Shown here one piece after another: positions 33,031 to 44,619 of a DNA stretch of 64,000 nucleotides. The notes under the pieces were generated by a model, which was given only the letters and a program-made list of their open reading frames with translations, made no database searches and was not told where the DNA came from. Positions within the stretch are counted from its first letter, which is position 1; the number at the start of each line of letters is the position of its first letter. Both the position numbers and the translations under genes were made by a program. Source of the DNA: Canna indica (lineage: Eukaryota; Streptophyta; Magnoliopsida; Zingiberales; Cannaceae); the NCBI GenBank assembly GCA_034359265.1, contig CP136898.1, positions 37,595,501 through 37,659,500 on the forward strand, in the 5' to 3' direction.

Positions 33031-35566
33031 TAATCAAATTAGTACATCTAGAATTTTTAAGCTTGTGCAAATGGATCTCTTTGGTCCATGTGATGTAGCT
33101 AGTCTAGGTGGAAAGCTATATTGTTATGTATTAGTTGATGATTTTTCTAGAATTACATGGGTTTTCTTTTTGGCCAAGAAAAATGAAACTTTTGAGTTTT
33201 TCAAAAAGTTTGCAAAGAAAGTTACAAATGAAAAAGGAGTTTCAATTTTAAAAATTAGAAATGACAATGGAGGGGAGTTTAAAAATGAAAAATTTTCCGA
33301 GTTTTGTGATGATTTGGGTATTGAACATACATTTTCTTCCCCTAGGATCCCTCAACAAAATGGAATGGTTGAGAGGAAGAATATGACCTTACAAGAGATG
33401 GCTAGGACCATGATATGCGAAAATAATTTGCCTAAGTATTTTTGGGCCGAAGCCATAAATACCTCTTGCTATGTTCTTAACCGAGTTTTATTAAGACCTA
33501 AAATTAAGAAAATACATTTTGAGCTTTGGAATGGTAAAATCCTAAATGTGGGGTATTTTCATATTTTTGGATGCAAATGTTTCATATTATATACTAAGGA
33601 GAATTTAGTAAAATTTGATTCTAAATCCGATGAAGGGATTTTCCTAGGTTACTCCATGAATTCTGAAGGCATATAGAGTTTACTATCGTAGAACCATGAT
33701 TGTCGAAGAATCTATGCATGTTACGTTTAATGAAACTAATGATTCTTCTAGAAATGTGAAGATTGTAAATGTAGGCGAGAAACTTGAGGATCTCACACTT
33801 CATGACAAAGGGGTGGAGGATGAAAATAATGAGGAAACTCAACATGAAGATCCACCATCCTCAAATCTACCTCAAGTTGAAGAAGAAGAAGAAGCTCTAC
33901 CGCCTCTCCCTAAAGGATATCGGTTGGTGAGGGATCATCCAATGGATCAAGTCATTGGAGAACCTTCAATGGGAGTGGTAACGCGCTCTAAACTCAAAAA
34001 TGTTTGTCAATATGTAGCTTTTGTATCTCAAGTAGAGCCTAAGAACATTAAGGAAGCATTAGAAGATGAGTTTTGGATACTAGCTATGCAAGAAGAACTC
34101 AACCAATTTGATAGAAACAATGTATGGGACTTAGTACCTAGACCTAGTGAACAAACTATAATTGGGACTAAATGGGTTTTTAGAAATAAGCTAGATGAAG
34201 AAGGATTAGTCATTAGAAACAAAGCTAGGTTAGTGGCACAAGGGTACAATCAACAAGAAGGGATAGATTATAATGAAACTTATGCTCCCGTAGCTAGATT
34301 AGAAGCAATTAGAATACTTTTGGCATATGCTAGCTTTAAGGGTTTTAAACTTTTCCAAATGGATGTTAAAAGTGCATTTTTAAATGGTTTCATTAGTGAA
34401 GAAGTTTATGTTGAACAACCCCCCGGATTTGAAAGTTTTGAATTTCCAAACCATGTTTTTAAACTTAAAAAGACATTATATGGTTTAAAACAAGCCCCTA
34501 GGGCTTGGTACGAAAGGCTTTCAAACTTTTTAATAGAACAAGGTTTTAATGTTGGAAAAGTCGATATTTTACTTTTTATTAAGTATCATGAAAATGATAT
34601 GTTATTAGTTCAAATTTATGTTGATGACATAATTTTTGGTGCTACTAATGAAATTCTTTATAAGTGGTTGGCCAAGTGTATGCAAGATGAGTATGAGATG
34701 AGCATGATTGGAGAGCTCTCCTTCATGCTTGGTCTCCAAATCAAGCAAACCAGCAAACAAATTTTCATCAATCAAGCCAAATACACAAAGGAGCTCATTA
34801 AAGGATTTGGGATGAATGAAGCCAAGATAGCTTCTAAACCAATGAGCACATCCATCAAACTTGACAAAGATGAAGAGGGTGTCAAACTTGATGAAAAATG
34901 ATATCGATGTATGATTGGTAGCCTTCTTTACTTAACTGCAAGTAGACCCAATATCATGTTTAGCGTCTGTGTATGTGCTAGGTTTCAACTTGCCCTAAAA
35001 TGTCTCATTTAAGTGTGGTCAAACGCATATTGAGGTATTTAAAGGGCACGATTGACTTAGGGCTATGGTATCCATGTCATACATCTTTTGATTTAATCAG
35101 TTTTTCGGATGCGGATTTTGTCGGGTGTAAAGTAGATAGAAAAAGCACTAGTGAGTGTTGTCAATTCTTAGGAGCGAGTCTTGTTTCTTGGTTCTCAAAG
35201 AAATAAAACTCAGTTGCACTTTCAACTACCGAAGCGGAATACATCGCTACGGCTAGTTGTTGTGCACAAGTCCTTTGGATGAAACAAACCCTTTTACACT
35301 ATGGACTTGAGTATTCTCGCATACCTGTTCATTGTGATAATACTAGTGCAATAAATTTAACAAAGAATCCTATTTTACACTCTAGAATCAAGCATATTGA
35401 CTTAAGACACCATTTTCTTAGAGATAATGTGACTAAGGGAAATATATCGGTAGAATTTGTATCCACCGATAAACAACTTGCTGATATATTTACAAAACCC
35501 TTGGTTGAAGAAAGCTTTACAAATTTTAGGATGCAATTAGGAATTTGTGATTTTCCTAGTAGTTAA
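33031..35566 (+). pseudogene. SIRE-type integrase core, RT and RNase H
   Basis: The pol gene of the outer element resumes here after the nested insertion. Integrase has VQMDLFGP, RNDNGGEFKN and PQQNGMVERKN (catalytic D, D, E). A stop at 33676 separates it from RT (33696-34901), which contains [34 protein letters not shown] and IYVDDIIFG. RNase H follows from 35000 with FSDADFVGC, a TAA at 35204-35206, then TTEAEYIA, VHCDNTSAINLT and QLADIFTKPL. At least three disruptions make the gene inactive, although all catalytic motifs are still readable. Confidence 0.92.
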
Positions 35567-36021
35567 AATGTTCTTCAAAACTTGCATTCTATAAAAGTAT
35601 CATCACACTCATGTAATGCTCCGTAGTGGGGCTTTGCGACTTATTGATGTTTGCCTTCTATAGGCTTACATTAATAGGAAGGACTATAGTGGTAGATGAT
35701 ACTTGGTTTTATGGCTTTCTTGATTTTTATGATGAAACTCATTAATTATACCTTAATTCTTACCCTTTTTGATTGATGTCAAAAGGAGGAGAAAAAGTAA
35801 GGTCACACTTGGTTTTTATGATGCATATAGTTAGGGGGAGTTATAAAAGCTATAAAAATGATATGCACATTGATAGGGGGAGCATAGGTTGAGTTATAAG
35901 TAGTTGAATGCATATGCTAAGTTACATATCTTGCATGCCCTAACTCATGAATGCCTTAACTCAAGCTAACAAAAAATATGCATATGTTTCTTAAAAATTT
36001 CATGTCATGTTTGTCATCATC
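35567..36021 (+). other. Untranslated region between pol and 3' LTR
   Basis: About 450 bp without a reading frame. It contains AGGGGGAG tracts near 35830 and 35875. No env-like gene is present, unlike some SIRE relatives. Confidence 0.75.
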
Positions 36022-36034
36022 AAAAAGGGGGAGA
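36022..36034 (+). other. Polypurine tract of outer SIRE-like element
   Basis: AAAAAGGGGGAGA lies directly before the 3' LTR. Confidence 0.9.
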
Positions 36035-36035
36035 T

Positions 36036-37270
36036 TGTTGGCTTAAGGGTCTCTCTTAAGCCTCGATCTTTATTTTGATGATAACAAATAAGTATTTAAT
36101 CTATATGTGAAGTTTTGAGTTCAGGTTGAGGTTGCGATAAGCATACCAAGTTCGTTCAAACGAAACGAAAGAAGAGATTCTCAAAGAAACGGAAGAAGAA
36201 AACGTCAAAGAAAAGCTCGGGCTTAGATCAAGTAGAAATAATGTAATATACCCATAGGATGATTTTATCCGAAGCCAAATTATAAAGTTATCCAAGTTAA
36301 AACTTGGTAACTAAACTCATAAAAAGACATGTAACAAAAATCAAGTAGAAGTCAGCCTCAGCCTGAGTTCGGTCGATCGGTCAGTCGATCGAACAAGGCA
36401 GAATTTTGGTAGTAGCCTATTCGGTCGACCGGTCGATCGACCAAATGAAGCCAAAAAATGGCAGTAGCCAATCGATCGACCGAAGTTGGTGAAGCCTTGG
36501 CGAAAGGCTACGTCGATCGACTGACCAAAGCCAAAAATTAGACAGAAGGCTCATCGATCGACCGATCGGTCAACCGGATCGCAAATCACATATCGCGGGA
36601 CTAGCCTTCACTGCATCGATCGATCAATCGATCGATCGAATCAAAAATTATAGGTCGTATTTCTGGCTTCACTACATCGGTCGACTGATTCGGTCGACCG
36701 GATTTGGGATTGACAAAGCTGCGACTCATTCGGTCGACCCGTCGGTCGACGGAACAGTACAAAAAATAAATAGTAAGCTAGCGGTCGCTGGGCGGTCGAT
36801 CGGTCGATCGACCGACGATCGACCGACATGCGACCGAACGACTGTAACGGTTATTTTTCTACCCATAGAGTCGTCGTTCAGCTGAGGGGTTATAAATACC
36901 CCTCACCTACCTTCTTAAAATCTTCTTAGTGAATTAATTGAGCATTCAAGAAGTGATTAAAAGCCTTCAAATTGATTGATCTGCTATGCCCTAATCTTCC
37001 GTCAAATTCTTTTTCAAACGCTTGCTTTCTTCAACTCTGCTGCAACTCCAGTGCATCTTCTGGCAAGTTGAAGGCGTGAAGGCTTGGGAAAAGAGCTGTG
37101 GTTTCTATTTCTATTCTTAAGCTCTTTTATATTGTATTTAAAGTTTTATTTCAGACTTGTTTTCCATCTGTAATAGCTGTTAGGTGTGCTAGGGAAACAC
37201 TTAGGAAAAACATTGTAGAATTTTGTAGACACTATTCAACCCCCCTTCTAGTGTCGGATTTCCTACAACA
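36036..37270 (+). repeat. 3' LTR of outer SIRE-like element, with internal deletion
   Basis: It matches 21797-23251 from TGTTGG to CTACAACA but is 1235 bp long. Near 37225 it jumps from GTAGAATTTTGTAGAC directly to the final 40 bp, lacking roughly 280 bp present in the 5' LTR. The palindrome array (36365-36835) is also rearranged and more decayed. Confidence 0.92.
36365..36835. repeat. Palindrome array in 3' LTR of outer element
   Basis: GGTCGACC and GATCGATC dyads alternate with the same spacers as the 5' LTR array. One unit is lost and another gained relative to that array. Confidence 0.88.
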
Positions 37271-37275
37271 ATGAC

Positions 37276-38024
37276 AATATTCTTGCTAAAGAAATTTTGC
37301 GTACATGGCAACAACAACTTGAATTTGCCATAAAACAGACATGTCAAAACATAAGATCCATACAAGTGCTGAGACAATTTAATTATCATCTTTTGTGGAC
37401 TGGATAGACCTCGATGGGAAGGAAGCAAACACAATAAAGCAATTTTTCCCAGGAAAGTTAGAAAAGTCATGCAGAGTGCGGGATCGGTTGCTCCGTGGTA
37501 GAGCATCATTGTTTTAAACGTCGTTAGGTGTATTCCAGGATTGCCCGTACCCTCGTTGAGTGTCAGAGTGGTAGGAATCTTGCTTTTCGATGGGAGGTGT
37601 GTTGCCATGATGTGCTCGGTGAAAGGTCTCGCATCGATAGAAAGGGCAATCTTGACCTCCCTGGCTTTGGGGTCCTTTTCCTTTTCCTAACAGGGGGCGC
37701 TGGAGACCTGATCGTGAAGAACGGAAATCGGTCTCCTCCTTTTTCGAGTGGTTGCTTTCTTCTTGCTCTGAGCGGCGGCGCTCGTGGTCAGCCGGGAGTT
37801 ATCCTCGGGACCGTGTTAGCATCTCAACCTGGGCTACTAACCGTTGGTTCTTCGCCCACATTCAAGTCATTTATCCAACGCTGGGGTTCTTCTGGGGGAG
37901 GCTGGACTTGTGCAGGAGAATCGCTCCTTGCTATTTTAATGTCACTAGGTTGCGGACGATCGTCGCCATTGGGTCGTTGCCGTTGGCGTGTGATGGCGGT
38001 CACTTGGCTTCGTGTTCCAACCAT
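37276..38024 (-). pseudogene. Ty3/gypsy gag fragment
   Basis: On the minus strand a start reading MVGTRSQVTA at 38024 resembles gypsy gag N-termini. Farther in, SKIPTTLTLNEGTG, HLTTFKTMMLYHGATDPALC and a following hydrophobic stretch match the plant retrotransposon gag domain, in a shifted frame. The gene is cut at 37276 by the SIRE-like element; the continuation to its left is not recognisable beyond the TIR element ending at 21782. Multiple frame changes make it a pseudogene. Confidence 0.7.
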
Positions 38025-38065
38025 TGTAGAGGAGATAAGCTTTACTCGGCCCCACAGTGGATGCT

Positions 38066-38485
38066 AATTCCTGCATGAGGATAGGAGTACGTAGTCCGGT
38101 CCGATTTGATGTCTCTCCTGATCAGGTGCAACTTCGGAGGGTTCGAGAGGGGGGGGCAACTTGCAAAAGACACTCCGACGCTCAAGTTAGTGGGAATCCA
38201 ACATGGACGTTAACAAAAATGGAAACTTAGGGTACTTGAGGCGTGCCGTGTCTATATTTATTACAGGTGGAGGTGACGACGCCGCTCGATAATCTCGCGG
38301 GAATATTGCTCAGAATGGGTCGAGGTTAATCTCGAAGATGGTAGGCAGAGATAAGGAATGACGTGGATGTCCATGTTTGCCCGGGTTGAGCCCCCGAGCG
38401 GAGCCGTCTAGCTTGGCTCAAGTTGGGTCATGGGGCACTACTGGGTCTAGTTTGACCGGGCCCAATAGTCCTAGTTCAGTCCAAT
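38066..38485 (-). repeat. Probable gypsy LTR fragment
   Basis: GACGCTCAAGTTAGTG, TAATCTCGCGGG and CCTAGTTCAGTCCAA match a second copy at 40878-41325. It lies just upstream, on the minus strand, of the gypsy gag start at 38024, as a 5' LTR should. A poly-G run precedes the shared block in both copies. Confidence 0.65.
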
Positions 38486-38489
38486 TATA

Positions 38490-39650
38490 AATTGATGATC
38501 ATAGTTGGATGTTCGATCGAATGTACCGTGGAGGTTTACATGAAGAATTCAAGAATTGTGTTCAAGAATTTCTTAACTTTGTCTTTTCAAATCCACAAGT
38601 TGTTAGTAGTAATAAAATCAGATGTGTGTGTCGTCGGTGTGTGAACTTGTATTACTTAGACCAACAGGTAGTGACATTGCACCTATACGTAAATGGATTC
38701 ACACGGTGGGAGGTCATCTGCCTCCACCTCCTCTAGTGATGGTCCATCAATGTCATGTGTGTACGAGTAGATGGAGGATCGATAAGAGGATGTTGAGACT
38801 ACTCAAGCATGCATCATTTTCAACATCTCAGCTCTTCGAGATCAGATAACACAAGTGATTTAGAATTTAGGGCAACTTGCATCTCTTTGGCCCGGTCCAC
38901 TCCCTCTATCATTTGGCGCGACGACATCTACATCAGAGCCATCATCTTCATCGACGTCAAGTGATGCGCTCCCTACCTAGTTTCTTGGTTCACTACATCC
39001 ATCGCCTAGTACCGGACCGTAATTTTGTTCATTTTTATTACTATATTTTGTATGTTTATTTGACAGTTAGATATACATTTTGATATATTGATGTATATAC
39101 ATTTGATCATTGTCGATATCATTTTGATACATTTGATGTGCATATAAAGTTTTGATGTATATATTTGACAATTATTTGATGCTTCATGTGTTGTTTGGTT
39201 GATAATTTTATGTTTTTATATTTAAATAGTTGCAAATAAGATATTTTAGTTTTTAAAATATAAACAAATCAAAATTATGTTCTACAATGGCAATGAGATA
39301 GTTGTGTTGTCGTAGAAGGTGTCTCGAACTACGGTATCAACAGTCGCATACTCCTCGTATCACCCGTTGCAAATTGTTCCATGACGGCAAAGCGACGACT
39401 GCCAACCGTCACTAAATCTTCTCAAAATAAAGTGATTTGCGATGGTCAGATGGTTGTTGCTGTTGGTTCACAACTAACTATGACGTTGAGCAGTTGTCGC
39501 AGTGTCGATTGTAGATTTAGTGGCTTCTGCGATCGCCACGTCCGTTGTCACAAAGTATCTGCGATGACATTATCTGTGATCAAAGGCGGCCATCGTAGTA
39601 GGTTTTCCACGACGGTCTTGCAACCGCCAAAATCCAATTATAATGAGGAA
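38490..39650 (+). mobile_element. CACTA transposon remnant
   Basis: It contains a recognisable CACTA transposase-associated domain, then non-coding sequence with a T/A-rich 3' part, then subterminal-type GC-rich repeats (GTCGTAG, GCGACGACTGCC, GCGATGG) at 39300-39640. The central transposase is missing and no TAGTG terminus is found on the right. Confidence 0.65.
38509..38736 (+). pseudogene. CACTA transposase-associated domain fragment
   Basis: The frame reads MFDRMYRGGLHEEF, then GVQEFLNF-like VQEFLNFVFSNPQVVS, IRCVCRRCVNLYYLD and LHLYVNGF. This is the N-terminal zinc-ribbon-like domain found before the Tnp2-type transposase of plant CACTA elements, with its conserved cysteines. It breaks off after 75 residues and the following sequence does not continue the transposase. 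It is a remnant without catalytic domain. Confidence 0.85.
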
Positions 39651-40135
39651 AGGGTAACAATGGCTTTGACGGAACCATTAATTAATAAGTGAATTATCAT
39701 TCTTCAAAAGCCGGCTATTAGAAATCCAATTAACCCGGCCAAAAAAAAAAGAACTTTTGTGATTGAACCAAAAGAGACCAAAATTGAGATACAAAGTCAC
39801 ATTGACAAAACAAATGAACTAGAGTTTTAGGAGCATTTCTATAAAAAATACAATCAACAACGTTGAAAATACCAATTTGAGTAAGTGAAACACGAGTGGG
39901 GACAATGGAGAACGTAAAAACTAGAAAACACTAATTTTTTAAGAGGTACTTTAATTTTTCATATGGTCAACTATAGTAGTGAATTTTCTGTAAAGGCTGG
40001 ATTTGAAGGATGGACTTTTCACACGAATTTTAAGGATGGATTTGATTATTAAGAAAATTAAAGGCTGATTTAGTTATGATATTACCCTTAGCTTTAGGGG
40101 TCCATGGCTTCATGCCCACATGTCATCACACGAGT
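39651..40135. other. AT-rich stretch without recognisable gene
   Basis: No gene or terminus recognised. A run of A lies near 39742, and GGATGGA-TTTGA phrases repeat around 40005-40050. Confidence 0.35.
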
Positions 40136-40862
40136 AATTTGGGAGGGCAATCATCATGATTGTGTTCCAAAGATTTGAGCCGAACCAAGCTAGTGCCTTT
40201 GTATCATTCCAGACCTGTGCATTGATTAAGGATGCCGCTGTATCAAAATTATTAAAACCGAGGTATCAAAGAAAGAAGGTCTACAGCTCATAGGTAAGTC
40301 TAAATACCAAGGTATATATGCTAGGTAGATGTTTGTAGGCCCGAAACCAATTATTTTCCGAAAGTTAGGATATAAAGCTTTGAAAAACTTAAACAATAGT
40401 CTTCAAGACCATAAGCACTTAGTACGCAGTGTGAGACCATAACCAATAAGGGGGAGGATACTTAATTTTAACCAAGCTTGGGATAAGTTTCAATTTACTA
40501 AGCCTATTGTGAATTTGTTCATATAGGTAGTCATATGTCTTGGGAGGTGCCCTTAATCATTGACATGGAAATGACCCTCTCTTCGTAGATAACAATGAAC
40601 AAATTTGTGGACATGCATTCAGGTTACGTGTGTTTTGGCAAAATTTGAATAATTAACTTTCTAGCCGGTAAGCATATGCCAGTGAGTAAAGATATTCTTA
40701 ACGTTTTTTTATCATCTGCATGAAAAGCAAGCAAAATGTCATGCACAAATATTAAATATTAAGTGACTAATAGTTAATCGTTACAGAGTTTGAAAGGAGC
40801 GAGGTACAGTTTCATTAATGAGATTTGTGAAGCGTTGAGCAAAAATAATATACAAGAATAAC
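40136..40862 (-). pseudogene. LINE reverse transcriptase, C-terminal half
   Basis: The minus strand gives LFLYIIFAQRFTNLINET next to the insertion boundary, then LLAFHADDKK, a degraded version of the FADD box of non-LTR RT, and later KTYDYLYEQIHNRLSKLK, which resembles the thumb region. Frames change several times. It is the continuation of the LINE at 55104-56537, separated from it by the CACTA-ended insertion. Confidence 0.72.
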
Positions 40863-40877
40863 ACTGTTCCTGCTTGA

Positions 40878-41325
40878 GAGTTGGGGGCGTTCCGATCCGA
40901 TTCGGTGACTCTCATTGTCTAATTCGATGCCAGCGGGGGGGGGGGGGGAGGAGCTATACAAAAGACAATCTAGCGCTCAAGTTAGTTAGTGAGACTCCAA
41001 GACGGAGGTAATGCAAATTAGAATTAGGGTTACTTGAGACGCGTCGTGTCTGTATTTATTATAGGGGGAGGTTATGACGTCACACGATAATCTCGCGGGG
41101 ATATTGTTCAGAATGTGTCAAGACCAATCCCAAAGATGATGGATTTGTAATGGTGTATCCCTCGTGATAGGGCGGGACGTGGATGTCATTGTTTGACCGG
41201 ATGGAGCCCACAGGCAGAGCCGGTCGAGACTCCTGGACAAGGCCGTCTGGTTTGGTTTGAAGTGTGTTGTGGGGCGCTACTGGATCTAATCCAACCAAGC
41301 CCAATAATTCTAGTACAGTCCACAA
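40878..41325 (-). repeat. Gypsy LTR-like copy
   Basis: It shares GCGCTCAAGTTAGT, GATAATCTCGCGGGG, ATTGTTCAGAATG and CTAGTACAGTCCA with 38066-38485. It includes a run of about 13 G at 40936-40948. No internal gypsy sequence is adjacent, so it may be a solo or truncated LTR. Confidence 0.6.
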
Positions 41326-43410
41326 TGTTGGGATGGGAATCGAAAACACAGCGAAAATAACAATTTAAAAAATTCAAACTATCCCAAAAACAACGATCTA
41401 CTTTAGCAATATTTAAGGAATTCAATATACGAGTAGAATGAGAAGATATACCTTATACCGTGGTTGGTATGGCTGCTCCTATCCCTATTTCAAGACGCAT
41501 ACATGCATGTCCTCCAACGAAAGTCCACACCCAGTGCCTCGTAACAAAGGGACAACGAACACCAGGACTCGTAGTGGCTCAACGGAGAGGCTATCTCAAC
41601 CCCAAATCGCACCAAGGCGAAGCCCACCACAGAACGAAAGTCCACACCAATCCGAACGAGAGGCTATCTCAGACTCGGCCCTCCCCTAAAATCTCTCCCA
41701 GAATTCAAAATTTCGTATTTGACTCCAAAACATAATTTATATTTAATGGCTTCATAATTAATTCGAAATTAATTAAATTCAATTAAATATGAACTTTAAT
41801 TTATCTCCATAAATTAAGAGACTATAAAAAAGAATGATAATTATCTAAATAAACCAATCCCCTAAACAATAGGAAAGAGATTTATCTAAATAATTTGAAT
41901 TCCTATTAATTAATAAAATTATGATTTATCCTCATAAATCATATATCTATTAATTTTATAATTTATCTCCTTAAATCAAATTCCTATTAACTAGGATTTA
42001 TCCAAACAAATTAATTACTAATTAATTGGTTAGGCACATGGTTAGAAACTAATTTTCCCACCATGTATATTTGATTCAAAATCAAATTATATTTAATTCA
42101 TAATTAAATACAATCTCCGTCAAGTGGTTAATTAAATATTTAATTCATAATTAAATTTAATCAACTACATAAAATATTATTATGTGTCAATCCCTATAAT
42201 TTAGGGATGCCCTACAAATTAGGGTTACTGAGAAACTCCTTCCTCGTGCATTCATTCCTATAGGAAATACCTTTTCTATTATGTCTGTAAACAAGATCCG
42301 TGATCGAGTTGTAGCATGTCCATGCTAGTAGACATATAGTGCCGCATTTAGACTCTATCTCATAAAGTTTGTTACGAGGTTAACCTATTGTGTGTGACCT
42401 ATTGGGCCCTACACTAAGCCAGCAATGAGTTATGCATAACGGAGAGTCAGATCCGATATAACGACTTCTATTCGAATCTTACGAGCCTCCACTAAACCCC
42501 TTTAGTGTGGTCGTGAGAGACTCCACTCACAAGTCAAGATTGATGTCTAGGAACGTGTCATGACTACCCGGATAGTGTGAGGTTCAATCTATAGGGATCG
42601 AACACCCTTCGGTGATTAGTTACTGTAAAACTAAATCCTTCAATTATAATGTCCCGAAATCAACTAGGGTACAGAAGAAGTGTCAAACCCTAATATTGAT
42701 TCATATGTATTCCACCCGCCAAGATGTCGTCTCAATAATGAAACGTTAGAAACATCTTCCTGACTTTCATGTCTACTCTGGCTAGAGATTTCCAAGTCAA
42801 CACTTGCAGGAACACATAGGAAACTATCTCCTCTCACTAGGAGTAACTGATTCCATATTGGTTGCTCACATACCTTCATGAATGCTTCCCCATGCCCAGT
42901 AATACCCGGCACATGACGCTGAGGGCCACGTAGGGATAGAACCAAAGCACATCAGGTCCAAGGACTGCTTGCACCCACTATCACTCGAGGATTTGACAAT
43001 CATGTACGGATTCTATTTTGTGTTCTTTGTGCAAGTCCGTTCAGTGAACTCATTCCCTAATGAGCACCTACACTTGTACATTAATGACGACTCATAGGTA
43101 ACTGTGAGATCAACTACCCCTTATCGTATAGGGTATGTATCAAGTGCACTAGTCTATTCGGAATCACCGATCCCCTAATTGGTGATCCTACGACTAGGAA
43201 TATTTAGAACATGAGCATCTGGATTCCAAGTCTCATTAGCATGATCTCATCATGGCATCAGAATCATTTGTCCGGGTTCATGGGTTCATCACAATCTTTA
43301 TGAATAAAGATGCAACATATGATGAAAAAGTTGACTCATTAAGTTGATTATCCTTGGATAGTCCCTAAACACATCGACATGTGATTGGCTCAAGTGCACT
43401 ATTCCTTTCA
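41326..43410 (-). repeat. 3' LTR of Angela/Tork-like element
   Basis: On the plus strand it starts TGTTGGGATGGGAATC and ends ACTATTCCTTTCA, next to the inverted polypurine tract. At 2085 bp it fits the long LTRs of this lineage. Confidence 0.8.
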
Positions 43411-43425
43411 ATCTCCCACTTGCAC

Positions 43426-44610
43426 TTTAGCCAATCATCCTAGTATATGTGTACCAAATTTCAGTGGTGATCGAATCTGCTGCAATGGTAATCAGTCTAA
43501 TTTACATCAATGTCTTTTAGTTATCACCTCTTTCCAACGATGAGGTGATACCGCCTTTTAAGAAAAGCAATGATCTTCACAGGATCTTAGTTCCTTAACT
43601 TTGAGCAATAGTCCTAGTATTATCATACAATACGAGTGCTGAACTGGCAACCTCATGAACAACTCCCACTGAATGATAAGCTCTTTTATCCGATGCTATC
43701 CTAAGTGATAGAGTAAGTAACAAAGTACAAAGCCTTAGTCACCTTACCGGTTACAATACCCAGCTAGGAACACTTTTCTGCTTATCGCACCACCATTAAA
43801 GGTATCCTCATACCATCATATGGTTTCATTATCATATAGCGCTTCTCATCCTGCTCAAGTTCCTCTGAGAGTTCTCCATTTGCTCTTCAATATTATTCTC
43901 CAGGGTTTTGCTCGAAATCTACTAGATACCTCGAAGGTATAAGCAATATCAAGCCAAGTGCAAAGCATCGCATGATGGATCCCATTGCCGAAGCATAATA
44001 GATCTCACTCATCTTTTGTCTCTCCTTAGATGTCTTAGCAGACATTATCTTAGAAAGACTAATTGAATGACTCTTAGGCAAGTAACCTCTTTTATCGTCT
44101 TCAATGCTAAAACTCTTTTAGCATTGTATCAACATACATGGGCTGGAGTAAACCAAGCATCCCTTCAGACCTATCCACATAGATCCTAATGTCAAGCATA
44201 TAGAAGGACTTTCCCAGATGTATCATAGAGAATCAGTATGAGAAATAACTAGAGCATGAGAATGCTTTTCCCACAAGTATGTCATACAATATGACTACAC
44301 TCCCACTAAACACCTTGTCTACATAAGGTTCATCCATATTTTTGGTAAAATCAAAATCCTTCTGACTATCTCATTAAAACAGATGTTTCAACTCTTTGAT
44401 GCTAGCTGTAGTCCATAAATGGACCTCTGCAGCTCGCATACCTTACTCAGTCCAACTGAGGATACGAGCTCATTTGGCTTTGTCATATAGACTTCTTCGT
44501 AATGGAAGAACGCAGCCTAGACCCCCACTAGCCAGATCTCATATTCATAGTACCTACTGATGGCTAGCAATATCCTGATGGACTTGAGCGTTGGAACTGG
44601 TGAGAATATC
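43426..44610 (-). pseudogene. Copia RT/RNase H remnants
   Basis: The minus strand reads MPKSHSISLSKIMSAKTSKE, YYASAMGSIM and, in another frame, the expected continuation ending SNPGE-like QNPGE. This is the RT/RNase H connection of Tork-type pol genes. Other parts are recognisable only in short pieces because of frequent frameshifts. It is inactive. Confidence 0.75.
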
Positions 44611-44619
44611 TTATTGCAG

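Larger units (their letters stand above)
21797..37270 (+). mobile_element. SIRE/Maximus-like Ty1/copia element, outer of a nested pair
   Basis: Both LTRs start TGTTGG and end CTACAACA. ATGAC occurs at 21792-21796 and 37271-37275, a perfect target duplication. Primer-binding site, gag, protease, integrase, RT, RNase H and polypurine tract occur in copia order. A 7.6-kb minus-strand element is inserted between the pre-integrase domain and integrase core. The coding genes carry a few stops and frameshifts. I find no env-like frame after RNase H. Confidence 0.95.

Noticed and set aside
35567..36021. Possible env-like gene after RNase H in the SIRE-like element
   Set aside because: The interval to the polypurine tract is only about 450 bp with stops in all frames.
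37528..38078. Two overlapping plus-strand open frames of 179 and 108 codons
   Set aside because: They lie antisense to a gypsy gag pseudogene and its leader and show no domain of their own. Length is explained by GC-rich composition.
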